A stretch of 64,000 bases of DNA, taken from Ephydatia muelleri (Eukaryota > Porifera > Demospongiae > Spongillida > Spongillidae). Below the pieces are notes generated by a model that saw only the letters and a program-made list of their open reading frames with translations, made no database searches and was not told the origin of the DNA. The DNA is taken from the NCBI GenBank assembly GCA_013339895.1, contig JABACO010000003.1, positions 14,657,308 through 14,721,307 on the forward strand, read 5' to 3'. Both the position numbers and the translations under genes were made by a program. Position 1 is the stretch's first letter, and each line of letters begins with the position of its first letter. Positions 22,720 through 43,600 of the stretch are shown here, piece after piece.

Positions 22720-24440
22720 CATCAAATTGCTAGCACTTGCATGGTGCAATAATCTTCTTCCACCGCTTCTCGCTGACAGCTTATAATTCAACAAATTCAT
22801 CACTTGCATTTCAAGGGGTTCATTTCAGATGCCTGGTAGAACAAAGATGACTGAAATGGTTGATGAGCTGTATGCAGCAATGATGGTTAAGTTAAAGGCT
22901 TTGCTACTGCAGTCCACGTCAGTTTCTCTTACAACAGATGCAGCAAAGATGCCGACAGGAGATTCCTACGTTGCAGTCACAGGTCACTGGATACGTTCAG
23001 ATTGGGAACTATTGTCAGCAGTATTAGGTGTGAGGATTAGCAATGTATCTCACACTGCACAGGAGATTGTATCGGCGTTGAATGAGGTGGGAGCAAAGTA
23101 CACACTAGATGATAGGTTGGATGCTATAGCCACAGATAATGGTGCTAACTTTGTGGCAGCTATGGAAGAGCTGATGGTGAATGGAATTTGCAAAGAGCAT
23201 GTACGGTGTGGATGTCACACTCTACAGTGATCAATAAAGAACCACACTGACCCACCTAAACCGAAGAACGCACCTGCACCCATCAACCCTACCAGCGAAT
23301 TGATAGCTACCTTCAGAAAACTAGTAAACAAAATACATGCATCCCCTTTGTTAACTGAAAATCTACGTACTACACAGTCAGGTAGACCAGCTGCTGAAGT
23401 CATAGTAGAGATCCCGGAGGATGATGTAAATGAAGGCAGTAGCCAAGAAGGTGCTGATGATGCTGCAACCAACCATCACAATGTTCATGGATCACCACGT
23501 CGCCACATACTAAAGCTTATTCAAGATGTAGTGACAAGGTGGAACTCAACATATTATATGCTTCACGATGTGTGCAGCTTAAGCTTCCTCTGTGCAAGCT
23601 AATGAATGAGGTTGGATTGGAAGGGCCTTCAGATAATGACTGGGTAACTGGAGAGCTGCTGTGTCACTTCATGAAGCCATTCCAAACCGTGACAGATTAC
23701 CTTCAAGGGGAGAAGTACCCCACCCTTGGTAGCCTATCCCGGAAAGTTACTCAACTACTTCTGTATTTGAGCAGGCCAAAACCACCTTAATCCTGGGGCT
23801 TAAATAAGGTTTGGGCTGATCTTCCCATAGCAGTCACCTGTATGAGAGACTTTCTTCTCAATGATCTCACAAAGCGATGGGACACAGGCAACGTACTCCT
23901 GGGGATGGCAGCATTTGTTGACCCAAGGCACAAGAGCTTGGAGTGGTTGAAACGTCATCAGCAACACACCATCCAAAAACAACTGCTAGAGGAGATGTTT
24001 GCTGTGTCTGGGTTACAAATCACAGAGATCACACCTGGTAATGAAGATGATGCTCAAATTGTTAAGTGGCGGCGCTTTGATGACTGCAATTTTCTGGATG
24101 AAGATGAACCGGATGAGCAAGACACTTCAGAAGCAGCTGCAGGTGCCCTTCAGAGAGCCGCAGTTCAGGGGGAGTATGATGCATGGCTGCTTGTTCCTGA
24201 GGCCCAAGTCATAGATGCAAATTCCCCTATTGACCCTCTAGCGTGGTGGAAATGCACGATGGGCAATTCCCCACAATCGAAAAGCTTGCCAGAAGTATTT
24301 AAATAGCTATTCCTGCTTCTTCAGCTCCATCCGAGCGGGTGTTTTCGCGAGCTAAGCTGATTCAACAGCGCCAGAGATGGAACCTTCTCCCTCAACGTTT
24401 GGAGGTGTGTGTCATGCTGAAGCACAATGCATGATTTATT
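22720..24440 (+). mobile_element. hAT-type (ZBED) transposase, degraded
   Basis: Open frames at 22829-23230, 23300-23602, 23539-23790 and 23842-24306 join across shifts into one hAT transposase. The order is SLTTDAAKMPTGDSYVAVTG (the DDE-region 'TTD' motif and strand after it), DAIATDNGANF (TDNGAN), HVRCGCHTLQ (CxxH), DVVTRWNSTYYML (the conserved TRWNSTY motif), AAFVDPRHKSLEWL, and finally AIPASSAPSERVFSRAKLIQ at 24309-24370, the dimerisation segment. The latter lies in a different frame after a stop at 24304. Start, BED finger and terminal inverted repeats were not found. The protein is inactive because of at least four frame breaks. Confidence 0.85.
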
Positions 24441-24449
24441 TAGATAGCA

Positions 24450-26300
24450 AGCGCACTGTTTGCATCACTGATGTTATGTATCTCAGACTCAATTTCTGTA
24501 TCTGTAATTTGCAAATTGTAACCATTACCCAGCTGATTGTAATAACTATATATAGCTATAGACATCACAAATGAATTATAATAAGTGGGTGGATCCCGGT
24601 CCTGCCGGCCTGTCAGGTCATGGTCTGGCCTGCCAGGCCAAGCTATATGTCCGGCTGGACTGGCCTTCGGCAACCCTGGTCTAACTATGCCAGTAGGAAA
24701 AATGAAACTTAACCTTGTATGCTTAAGTTGTATACAAAACGATGAAATGATTAATTTTTCGCAGTTTACATGTTTGCCTGCAAGCGCTCTAAGCGTTTCA
24801 AAATACGGATCAAATTGCCTACTATAGTTATTAAATATGGTGGTTATTCTTGAATAAGAAGAACTGCAGAAACATGCGAAAATCGATTTTAACCCATCCG
24901 GGTTTCAATTCTAACATTCAATTCAATTATTCCACTGCGCGTAACCGTTACCATAGAAACGACATTATATGATTATACATTTTAAAAAAATGTTATTAAT
25001 CAAAAATGTATTGAACATTATGAATCGAGTGGTAACGCCCGAGTGGTAACGCCCGAGTGGTAACGAGTGGTAACGTCCGTGTAAGAATAAACGCTTCCTT
25101 TGGCAGCCATTTAAAGATTTCAAGTGTAGCCACACCTGAGAACGCGATGGTCGCTCGCAGCCATAAATGGTAAGCAAAGCCGACTATTCTCGTCATGTCT
25201 CGTGAATCGAAAATTCAAATGACAATATAACACGGCACGCAAATGAATGACGCATAACATGGAATAACATTTAAGATGCCGAGATACGTCGAAGTGCCAT
25301 TTTAGCCGCTTTTCGCTTTGCCCGGTCAAATCTAAAAAGGCAAAACTGATCCTGTTGTGAAATCAATTATAATAAATACAATGTGTTTTCAAAAATTATT
25401 AACTATGTTGAATAATACAGAATAATGATTGTCTACACACACAAAAAAAAATGTTTATTTATAGTACAATGGTCTAACCTTAGCTTGCCCGCGTTGCCCG
25501 GCCTTCCCCTAAATGAAATATTTTCTTTTGTTGGGATAGTTTCCGCAGGGACCTAACGTTTTTTTTTTTCAAGATTTCAATTTTTAAATATATATACTAG
25601 AAGTCTGAAATGTCTTCTACACATTGCTTCTTATGCACTGAGAATCGGAGCATCTGTCATGGAGTTGTAAGGCTTTTTTATTTAGCCATATACATTTTAA
25701 CGCAATTTTATACGTTTCTTTTGCGCGTACTGGAAATTTTATAATGTATGCGCTAGGTCCCCTCTTCTCGGAAACGATCCAAATTATAGTACAGATTTGT
25801 GTCTTCAAGATAACTGGTGCCCCTTTGATCATATCGTGTATCGATGATTAATTAGCTATGAATTGAATATTCGTCGAGTAAACGTATCATACTAATTGTT
25901 TAGTATCGACGATATAATTACTATCACCGCAACACTAGTACTGCTATTAAATACAAAGGTTACACAATTGAACGATAAAGGCTTTGCTATATCTCTGGCT
26001 ACATTACGATGCATACTACTGAATAATTAGTACTCTGGAGTATGGCACGAATAAAAAAATAACCTTCGAGGGGAAGATGGTAAGAACAATGGTCTATGAT
26101 TAAATCAGACCGCGGCTACGGCCCTGCTCTGAAATAGCTAATACGCCCACAGAGAAAGCACCGATGGGTAACCAGAGATAACATATAGATTATCTCTGGG
26201 TAAACGGGAAGTATTATACATGCATCCGTCTTACAATTCGCTATGTAAGCACGGCTGGCTTGTAAGACTATAGCTTATGTCACTGGAGCCGATACCCCTA
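24450..26300. other. Non-coding region with one MITE and a short tandem repeat
   Basis: No coding exon was recognised. A short tandem repeat (GAGTGGTAACGCCC, four units) lies at about 25023-25078. An M1-family MITE is annotated separately. Confidence 0.4.
25533..25790. mobile_element. MITE family M1, copy 3 (most complete)
   Basis: About 258 bp, with GGGATAGTTTCCGC..AGGGACCTAACG at the left and the inverse CTAGGTCCCC..TCGGAAACGATCC at the right. The interior shares ttctagaag-like and gagttgtaaggc phrases with the copies at 14710 and 15451, in the opposite orientation. Confidence 0.75.
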
Positions 26301-26307
26301 TCTACCT

Positions 26308-26562
26308 TTACTTTAATTTCACTACCAAATGGACTAAGTACACTACTATGGTATCAGCGTCAACAGCCAGTCTGTGATACGTAATCGCACATGCTTTTTC
26401 TGTGCAGAGTGGAAAGAGAGACTCAAAGTAGCAAAAGAGCAGGAGAATTATAACTAATGATAGCAGACCGGGATTAAACAGTACCATACAACGTGACATT
26501 ATTTGTTCAGAGCGCGACTTACGTTTTTGGCCGACTTGAATGTTGAGATGTCCAATTACCAA
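26308..26562 (-). CDS. Possible small hydrophobic exon divergent from DNAI4
   Basis: An 84-codon frame with a strongly hydrophobic segment (VLFNPGLLSLVIILLLFCYF), reading away from the DNAI4 start 65 bp away. It could be a signal-peptide exon of a divergently transcribed gene sharing the DNAI4 promoter, but no following exon was found and the frame is short. Treat as tentative. Confidence 0.2.
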   Translation of the reverse strand: MVIGHLNIQVGQKRKSRSEQIMSRCMVLFNPGLLSLVIILLLFCYFESLFPLCTEKACAITYHRLAVDADTIVVYLVHLVVKLK

Positions 26563-26603
26563 TTTAAGAATGATTATATTTATAAATTATACACGTGATT
26601 ATC

Positions 26604-26616
26604 GTTTCCTAGCAAC
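26604..26616 (-). promoter_or_regulatory. Candidate RFX X-box upstream of DNAI4
   Basis: The minus strand reads GTTGCTAGGAAAC, two RFX half-sites (GTTGCT and GGAAAC) with one base between them, close to the RFX consensus GTNRCC-N(0-3)-RGYAAC. It ends 10 bp before the DNAI4 start codon. X-boxes near the start of cilia genes are established targets of RFX factors in animals. The very short distance implies it lies in or next to the 5' UTR. Confidence 0.55.
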
Positions 26617-26626
26617 AGTTTGTAAG

Positions 26627-36666
<10,040 letters not shown>

Positions 36667-36761
36667 GCCTTCAACATTCAGGTCCTGTGATAGGCAAACA
36701 CTGCTATAAGAAGTCCTGTGATTTGATATCACTATTCACATAACACATCTCATGTTGATCA

Positions 36762-36762
<1 letters not shown>

Positions 36763-36818
<56 letters not shown>
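36763..36818. repeat. (GT)n microsatellite
   Basis: About 56 bp of GT, about 100 bp downstream of the DNAI4 stop codon and possibly in its 3' UTR. Confidence 0.95.
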
Positions 36819-36823
<5 letters not shown>

Positions 36824-36944
36824 ATTTAAGTTACATCAATGTGTATGTGTATGACACTGTTTTATCTTCTTAAAATCACCTGTTGCAGTTGACATACACA
36901 CTGTACAGCATAATTGTCTATCGGTCTGATGCTGAGTCCCTGTA

Positions 36945-37055
36945 TAGGTGAGATATCGTCTCACCTACACTGGGCCTCAGGTTCGGGTGGTGCAGACCCG
37001 GTAGCATCTATAGACCAACTACAATGTATGTCGGTCTATAGATGCTACCGGGTCT
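36945..37055. repeat. Two adjacent perfect hairpins (9 bp and 23 bp)
   Basis: TAGGTGAGA..TCTCACCTA at about 36945-36968 is followed by a 23-bp perfect stem, AGACCCGGTAGCATCTATAG plus ACC at 36994-37016 paired with 37033-37055, with a 16-nt loop. No coding sequence overlaps. Confidence 0.8.
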
Positions 37056-37059
37056 ATGT

Positions 37060-37840
37060 CGGGGCTTAGGATATCACTAATGAGCCTTGAGGTGCCGATA
37101 TGGAAATCTAACCTTGTGAAGCCAATCAATTCGCTACTCAATGAATGTATTATCTAATGAAACGGCCTCTATTACAATAAGCATAAAAGAATGATTTGCA
37201 CCACATATCTCTGAACATTGACCATAAATACTCCTGGTCTTTGAAAATTGTTACTTGTGAATATGCTGCTCTTAGTTGCAAGATCTGATTATTGGATGCT
37301 AAGGGTATACACACCAAGCCAATCAGACCCTATCAGATGAATATTTACAAATTGGGGGCTAGCAAGTACATGTATATGCATGTACATGTACCAAGGGGTA
37401 TTCCAGAGTTCCATCCACCTATGGCATCAATACATTCGAGGATGTCATCAAGTGCTCTTCAACAACAATGATTAAAATTCAGCCTTTCAATAATCAACTG
37501 AACTCAAAGTTGAAATTAGAAGGTTCCTAGGTCCGCACCTACTGTCCTGATTATGATCCCTAGCTGTGCATTCATGTGAGTCACATATACGATACACGTA
37601 CACGTACGGTTATATGTGAGTCACATATAAGATACACGTACACGTATGGTTATACATGTACCACAAAACCAATGTCTCCACAACTAAGGTACATTCACGC
37701 CATGATGTGCCATCTGATGCGGTAAGTCTACATACAGTATTGATATGGGAATTCCTTGTATGCCCACATGACCACATCCTTTCGATCGTATTACTATACA
37801 AAATCAACATCACATCACTGCTCGTCATTTTTTTTAAATT
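37060..37840. other. Intergenic region upstream of the nuclease-like gene
   Basis: Contains two tandem copies of an about 40-bp unit (TGTGAGTCACATATA..GATACACGTACACGTA) at about 37575-37655, which include the palindromic GTGAGTCAC, and a strong 3' splice site (tttttttaaattgcag) ending at 37844. A 5' UTR exon of the nuclease-like gene may lie here; a candidate donor (gcg|gtaagt) is at about 37721. Confidence 0.45.
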
Positions 37841-37855
37841 GCAGTGTGAAATTAA

Positions 37856-39175
37856 ATGGCCGATATAGAAGCGGTCGCGGGTCGATCGGAGCAGATGGAT
37901 TTGAACGAATCAGGACAACGCTACATTAAACTGTGTATCCCTTCGGACTACGTTGTACCCGACATCCTCTACACCGGCAATCTGACGCCGCGAGACGTTG
38001 GAGTGCTTCTGGACCTCGCTGCCAAGGCTTATGCAGTCCTTTGCGAAACAAGCTCCGAGCACCGAAGTAACGAAATTATTCAAAATGCAATAACAAAGGT
38101 GCGCGCAAAAGCAGATCATGATATTGGCATCTTAAAAGCGGCGCACGAAAAAAAGGAAATGGAGATGAATGCCAGTATCGTGCAATTGAAAGGTGAACTT
38201 GATGCTGTAAATGGGTTCAAAGTGACGCTGAGCTCGCACATGGACAAACTAGTTCGAGCTGAGGTGGAGCGTGCGAAAGAGCTCCTGGATGATGACAAGA
38301 CTGAACTAGTGTCCCAAATAACGCTGGCGTACGACAAAATGTGCGGATCACAGAAAGATTTAGTCGACATACAGCTGAAGCAGCTTCAAAAAGTAGTGGA
38401 AGAACTGAACAATCTGAAGCAAAAACCAACGAAGTCATCAGCAGCCATAGGTTCTCAAGGAGAGATGGAATTCGCCCAGCTCATATCAGATTTAACTACA
38501 TGGGAATGTACGGACACCAGCAAGAACCCACGGTGTGCTGACTTCTTTGTTAAGATTCGCGGTTGTTCAGCGCGCTTTGAAATTAAAAACCATACTAGCA
38601 AAAATGTAGCAAAAACCGAAGTGGATAAGTTTCATCGCGACATGGAGGGTCACTTAGAAACGGAGTTCGGGGTGTTTGTTTCGCTGAACACAGGCATCGC
38701 AGGGCTAGGTGTCGCAAGCTCAGCGATTGATATCCAGTGGACGAAACACCACCAGATGGTAGTTTTAGTACAGCGATTCAAAGATTACGACACTCAGTTT
38801 GTATTTGGCGTATTAGAATCATTGTCTGACGTAGCATTGCGGAACTCGAGGCAGCGCGCAAATTCGACAGAGAGCAGTGCCTTGGTGGAGTACGAGAGAA
38901 AAATGACGTCTCTAGGCACGATTATCGGAAAGCAGCTGCAAGATATGAATATCTTTCAAAAGGATCTCAAGAGAGAGCACAAAGCGCTTCAGGACACAAT
39001 AACGAAGCAATTCAATCAATATAATATGTCCGTAGCGAATTGCCTATCGGGGCTGCAGATGCTGATGAGTATTGTGGATTTGAATAACCAATCCGTACCG
39101 ACTGGGTCAAAAGAGGCTTCAAATGGGCAACCCCCTGAAGAACGAGGCGTAAAACGACCTTACGGTAGTGATTAA
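37856..39175 (+). CDS. Intronless coiled-coil / PD-(D/E)XK nuclease-like protein, unnamed family
   Basis: A single uninterrupted frame of 439 codons. Residues about 70-190 are charged and heptad-like (coiled coil). Residues about 198-285 look like a PD-(D/E)XK nuclease core: GSQGEMEFAQLI (acidic E203/E205 on a helix), CADFFVKI (D229), RFEIKN (E242-x-K244), then EVDKFHRDM and GVFVSLNTGIAG. Residues about 335-410 are a second coiled coil, and the tail GVKRPYGSD is basic. The D...E-x-K spacing and the following 'EV.KF..D.....F.SL..GI' block recall nuclease-like proteins of bacteria and large DNA viruses. I infer the fold; I do not recognise an animal family. A good 3' splice site ends 11 bp before the ATG, suggesting a 5' UTR intron and host expression. 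There are no stops or frameshifts, unlike most elements around it. Alternative: structural protein with a dead nuclease fold. Confidence 0.75.
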   Translation: MADIEAVAGRSEQMDLNESGQRYIKLCIPSDYVVPDILYTGNLTPRDVGVLLDLAAKAYAVLCETSSEHRSNEIIQNAITKVRAKADHDIGILKAAHEKKEMEMNASIVQLKGELDAVNGFKVTLSSHMDKLVRAEVERAKELLDDDKTELVSQITLAYDKMCGSQKDLVDIQLKQLQKVVEELNNLKQKPTKSSAAIGSQGEMEFAQLISDLTTWECTDTSKNPRCADFFVKIRGCSARFEIKNHTSKNVAKTEVDKFHRDMEGHLETEFGVFVSLNTGIAGLGVASSAIDIQWTKHHQMVVLVQRFKDYDTQFVFGVLESLSDVALRNSRQRANSTESSALVEYERKMTSLGTIIGKQLQDMNIFQKDLKREHKALQDTITKQFNQYNMSVANCLSGLQMLMSIVDLNNQSVPTGSKEASNGQPPEERGVKRPYGSD

Positions 39176-39439
39176 AGTACAACCTCACATAAAGTTCGTT
39201 TGTGGAACGATACACACTGTATAGTACTGTACTGCTATTGATAGTGATGTTCATAATTATATACTTAATTAGCCGTAAGTATGCATTTTCCGCGAATTGC
39301 TTGATTGTGAACGTCGTTTATTCAATTTAATTGTACAGCGAAAAAGTTCTGATACCAACAGCTGCATGTACATCAGTGCATGTGTTCATGCACAAAAATG
39401 AATGAGCTGATGTTGTGATTAGCTAATGAACAGTTTCTG

Positions 39440-40310
39440 ATCATCAAGCAGCATTGCTTTCGGCTGGTGTACGTTACAAGTACATGGATATTACCTTAGC
39501 CTATCATCAGATGCCGCGTACGGTTACAGTGAAGATTCATGTTGACAGTTCAAAGCCTCCACGATTCTTCAAGCCTAGACCAGTTCCCTATGCACTGCGG
39601 GGGAGAGTCAAGCAAGAGCTGGAGCGTTTACAGAGAGATTGAATTATCGAACCTGTTCAATTTTCTGAATGGGCAGCACCAGTGGTACCCGTGATGAAAC
39701 AGGATGGGAGAATCAGAATATGTGGCGATTACAAGTTAACAGTCAATTCTGTTTCTGACATTGAATCTTACCCCCTTCCTAGGATAGAAGATTTGTTGTC
39801 CTCGCTGGCAGGGGCTAGGGTTTTCACAAAACTGGACCTGGCCCATGCCTACTTACAGTTGGCCTTGGATGAAGAATCAAAGAAATTAGTAGCTGTGTCC
39901 ACCCACCAGGGCCTTTTTCGATATAATCGACATTCGGGGTGGCTTCTGCCCCGGCCATTTTCAACATAGAGCGGATTTTGAGTGGTATCCGTCATAACAT
40001 GGATGATGTCCTTGTGGCAGATCATACCGAGGGAACACCTTAGAACATTGGAGGAAGTCCTGGCACGTTTGGAGCTGTACGGGGTACGGTTGAATAAGGC
40101 CAAGTGTAAGTTCATGTTGCCCAGTGTGGAATATTTGGGATTTCACATATCAGGAGATGGTGCTAGACCTACACAGGAGAAGCTTCAGGTCATTGTGGAC
40201 GCCCCAGCTCCTAAGGACGTTTCTCAGTTAAAATCTTTTCTTCGAATTCGATTGGTCAACTATTACTCAAAGTTCTTACACCACCTAGCAAGCATGGGCT
40301 ATGACTACAA
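39440..40310 (+). mobile_element. Ty3/gypsy reverse transcriptase fragment (dead)
   Basis: Frames 39454-39642, 39682-39969 and 39982-40317 give the reverse transcriptase of a Ty3/gypsy pol: FFKPRPVPYALRGRVKQELE, IIEPVQFSEWAAPVVPVMKQ, RICGDYKLTVN, LAGARVFTKLDLAHAYLQL, DDVLVADHTEGT and YLGFHISGDGARPTQEKLQ. There is an in-frame TGA before IIEP (RD*IIEP, expected RDGIIEP), a deletion and frameshift around 39960 that removes the segment between GWLLP and the YxDD-equivalent (MDDVLV), and further shifts at about 40020 and 40240. Nothing after the thumb region remains and no LTR was found. Confidence 0.85.
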
Positions 40311-40554
40311 GACATAACAAGTACAATATTCAATTTCAATATTATATTTGGTACCAAAAATAGTGGCCACCTCGTACTCACTGGGTTCCAAGTGCAGGCC
40401 AAAACCTATAGAGGGGACCCATGTCTCATATGCCACAGTGAAATTACTATGACTTGAGTTTAGGTTGGTTGTGTAATTTATGTTCTCCACAAATGCAATT
40501 ACTCCAACCCAGCATAATGTATTATGATGTTCAAATGCATGTTGTTCAGTGGTG

Positions 40555-40625
40555 TAAAATAGCACCATCATCCAGACCACACCATCTCAACTCCAGGCTT
40601 GCCAATGTTTGACTATTGGTCAGTA
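40555..40625 (-). pseudogene. LRR exon remnant of an NLR gene
   Basis: The minus strand reads LTNSQTLASLELRWCGLDDG then AI and breaks at a stop shortly after. It is nearly identical to the start of the intact terminal LRR exon at 47729-47499 (LTNSQTLANLELRECGLDDG). It may be the decayed last exon of the NLR pseudogene at 44145-47001, which lacks one. Confidence 0.65.
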
Positions 40626-40629
40626 TTAA

Positions 40630-43600
40630 AGAGCTACAGTACGTGTCAGCAGAATAGGAAAGTGCACGTACAATATGAATGAAAATTCCACTTCAAATTG
40701 AGCTGGGGATGAGGAGGGTGTGTTACATTTGAGCATTATCTGTGTTATGAAGTACACAGCCTTGTTGTAGAAAGAATGAAGGATTTCAGAAGAAAAGATG
40801 TCGTTAGTTTACAAACACATACAATAGGCTGCCAGCTTGATCATTAATGTGCTAATGGGAGTGGTCAAGAGCCTCTGCTCACCTCTGTTATCTATCGTTA
40901 CTTTCATTATTCAGATCATGTGCTTGTGCATTTACACTACATGCTCCTTGTCCCTTTTAGCGGATTTGAAGCAAGAAATGGTCACATGACCTCTTGTTAT
41001 TAAACACAGTACATAAATGATTCAGATATTTGCTAGCAATATCGAAGTCCTTGCTTTAGATAGCTTTATTGAAAGCACTGCTGGCTCAGTTTCCGAGTAC
41101 ACCATCATGGTTATTGCTACCTACCCACACCCAATGACCATTAAAAATACATCACTCAGCTTAGCATCGTCCCCAGGCCCTGTTTTCTTATTAAAGTTAG
41201 CTGGGGGCGAAAAATAGTTTTTCGCCCCCAGCTAACTTTAATTAAAAACGCCTGGAGACAAGGCTATTGCATGCTATGACTACACAGCAGGTAATAGACC
41301 GTGTACATTTCACGGCACATGAAATACATTTTGCAAATGCTTTCGATTCTATTTCCACATAAGTTGCAGCCATGGTATTGCATGGTTGTCAGGGGCAAGT
41401 GAGCCTGCCAAAATAGCCTACAATTAATTAATTAGGGTGAATAAGCCAATCAGTGATACATCAATGGTATGTGGTGTATTTATTATACTTTCATTTTAAC
41501 TGCACACATCTATAATTACTCAACAATGTGATCAATGGACTAGTGTCAAATATGGCTTTGCAATGTGCACGTGATAAAGTCAGATTATAATAGAATTATT
41601 CAGAGATTGAAACTTGATTAAAATCTGACTATGATATGCCAATATACTGCTGTTTATGTACTGACTTGTATATATGGTTCTAAAAATTATTTTAATTTAA
41701 AGTAGTATAATGCATTGATCCTACACAAAGATCAGTATTTTGGTTTCATACTAGATTTGATTAATTTGCTGGGATGTATTTATTACTGCACTATTCTGCT
41801 AGTGAGTATCATAATGATAGCTCCAGGGCATAACCACTACCAGTTGGCATGGTGTATAGTTTGATGCTTCTACATGTATATAAATCCAAGTTTGTGGTAT
41901 CTACTTTATCGGTTGATAAATTACTGGAATCGAACTGGAACATATGATGTTATAATCCTTTACATCTGATGTACTTCATGGCTCTTACCCCCCCCCCCCC
42001 TCACACACACACACACACAAATGATCTGTGTAGCTTTGAAGGGCAACTGGCAAGTGGTATTGCCTAGCAACATGAGAATGGTATACATACACCAATCTCA
42101 ATGGAGATTATAGCTTTCAATGGTGGGAGGGGGATAGGAATTACATAAATTGCTGCTGCAGTGAACTTTTGTTTTGACAGAACGTATCAGAGAGAATCTA
42201 ACCATTTTAGAAATGTTCCTGCTATATATACATTTGACTCGGTTTGTACCATCAGTCATACATGTATTACATGTTAATTGATTGAGTGTAAGTGATAGTA
42301 CACACTTCTGCCAAAAAATCATTCGTGCTGAAACCAGCACAATGTATACCAGAACGTATAATAACAGCAGGCACCACCCCTCCTTCACTGTTGCTGTGCA
42401 CTATGCATTCGTTGTAGCCGTGGCTATACTGGCTGGCAATCGGTGATCTTAGGGGCTCAGTGTATGTCATCCTTTTGTTGTTGCCTAGTCAAGAATAATG
42501 TCAGATGCTGGTCTGATGGGAATGATGGGACCATCCTATTATGCAGTAGGACAGTTCACAGTGCAGGGCTGGTACTGCAGATCCAGTTGGTCCAGTTTTC
42601 ACTGGACCACTTTTCGACCCCTAAACTATGAAATACAGTTGCAGGAGTCATTTAAACGCCGGGAAACTTTGAGCTGTCATTCTTCAAGGCGACAAGGACG
42701 ATCTTCTGTCGGAGTTGCGTGTCAGATCAGATGCTGAGTCACATAATCCAAAAATTCAATGTGAGAGATTGGTCTAACTGGGAGCCAATCTGCTCGATCT
42801 GATCACCGATTCGCCATGTATCAATGCACACTCCATGTGACGTCCGAGAGATTGTTAGCGTTCTGAAGAGGATTACATTACATCCTATATGCCATTGCAT
42901 GATTCATGAATTTAACATACCATCTATGATATGTTGTTCGTGCCATTTTAAATATGAATTCTACATGTAGTACTAGGGCGGCCAGAATTCAGGATTCAGC
43001 TTTAAAATTTTCCCGTGGGGTTACTCCTGCACTCCCGAAACAACCAGACCACTCACTAAGTCGTGGATTTGGGCCTGCAGTGCCAGATGCTGCTTTCCAC
43101 TCCATGAAGCACCGGTGGCTGTGAAAGAACATTGGAACACAGCGCACACTTCAGCTCATGCTTGTCAAACGTGCACTACATGTAGTCTCATGAAGGAGAA
43201 CTGGAGGTAGGGCAACATTCGAGCCATGAGTGAATTAGGTGTCATGCCTGCCTGGTGGCCTCTACCAACTTTTGACCTTATTTTGACCACCTGCACACAC
43301 ACTGAAGTGCTTAACGTGATGTCACGTGCTTATATAAATTACATACCTTGCATTCCTAATATGTATTTTTCTGCCACTGGAATAGCATTACTGTACACTT
43401 GTGATACATCCTCTCTGTGATGGCACTAATGTTTCTCTGCATGTAACACTTATACATGAACATGTACATGCAGGGCATGCAGAACCGGACAGGCCGTAAA
43501 TGTATGTTGAAATCATCCACAGAAGTTAAAAGCTATTTGCATATCAGCTATAAGAATGTTTAGCTTTGCTGCTAGCCTGCCTCTGCCACACAAACTGAAG

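Noticed and set aside
26100..26210. Possible tRNA-like folds around 'accagagataac..attatctctggg'
   Set aside because: There is a short inverted repeat but no D-loop or T-loop consensus, so no tRNA is called.
42430..43120. Frame GMMGPSYYAVGQFTVQGWYC as part of a retroelement gag
   Set aside because: No capsid or zinc-knuckle motif follows and the frame is short; left unassigned.
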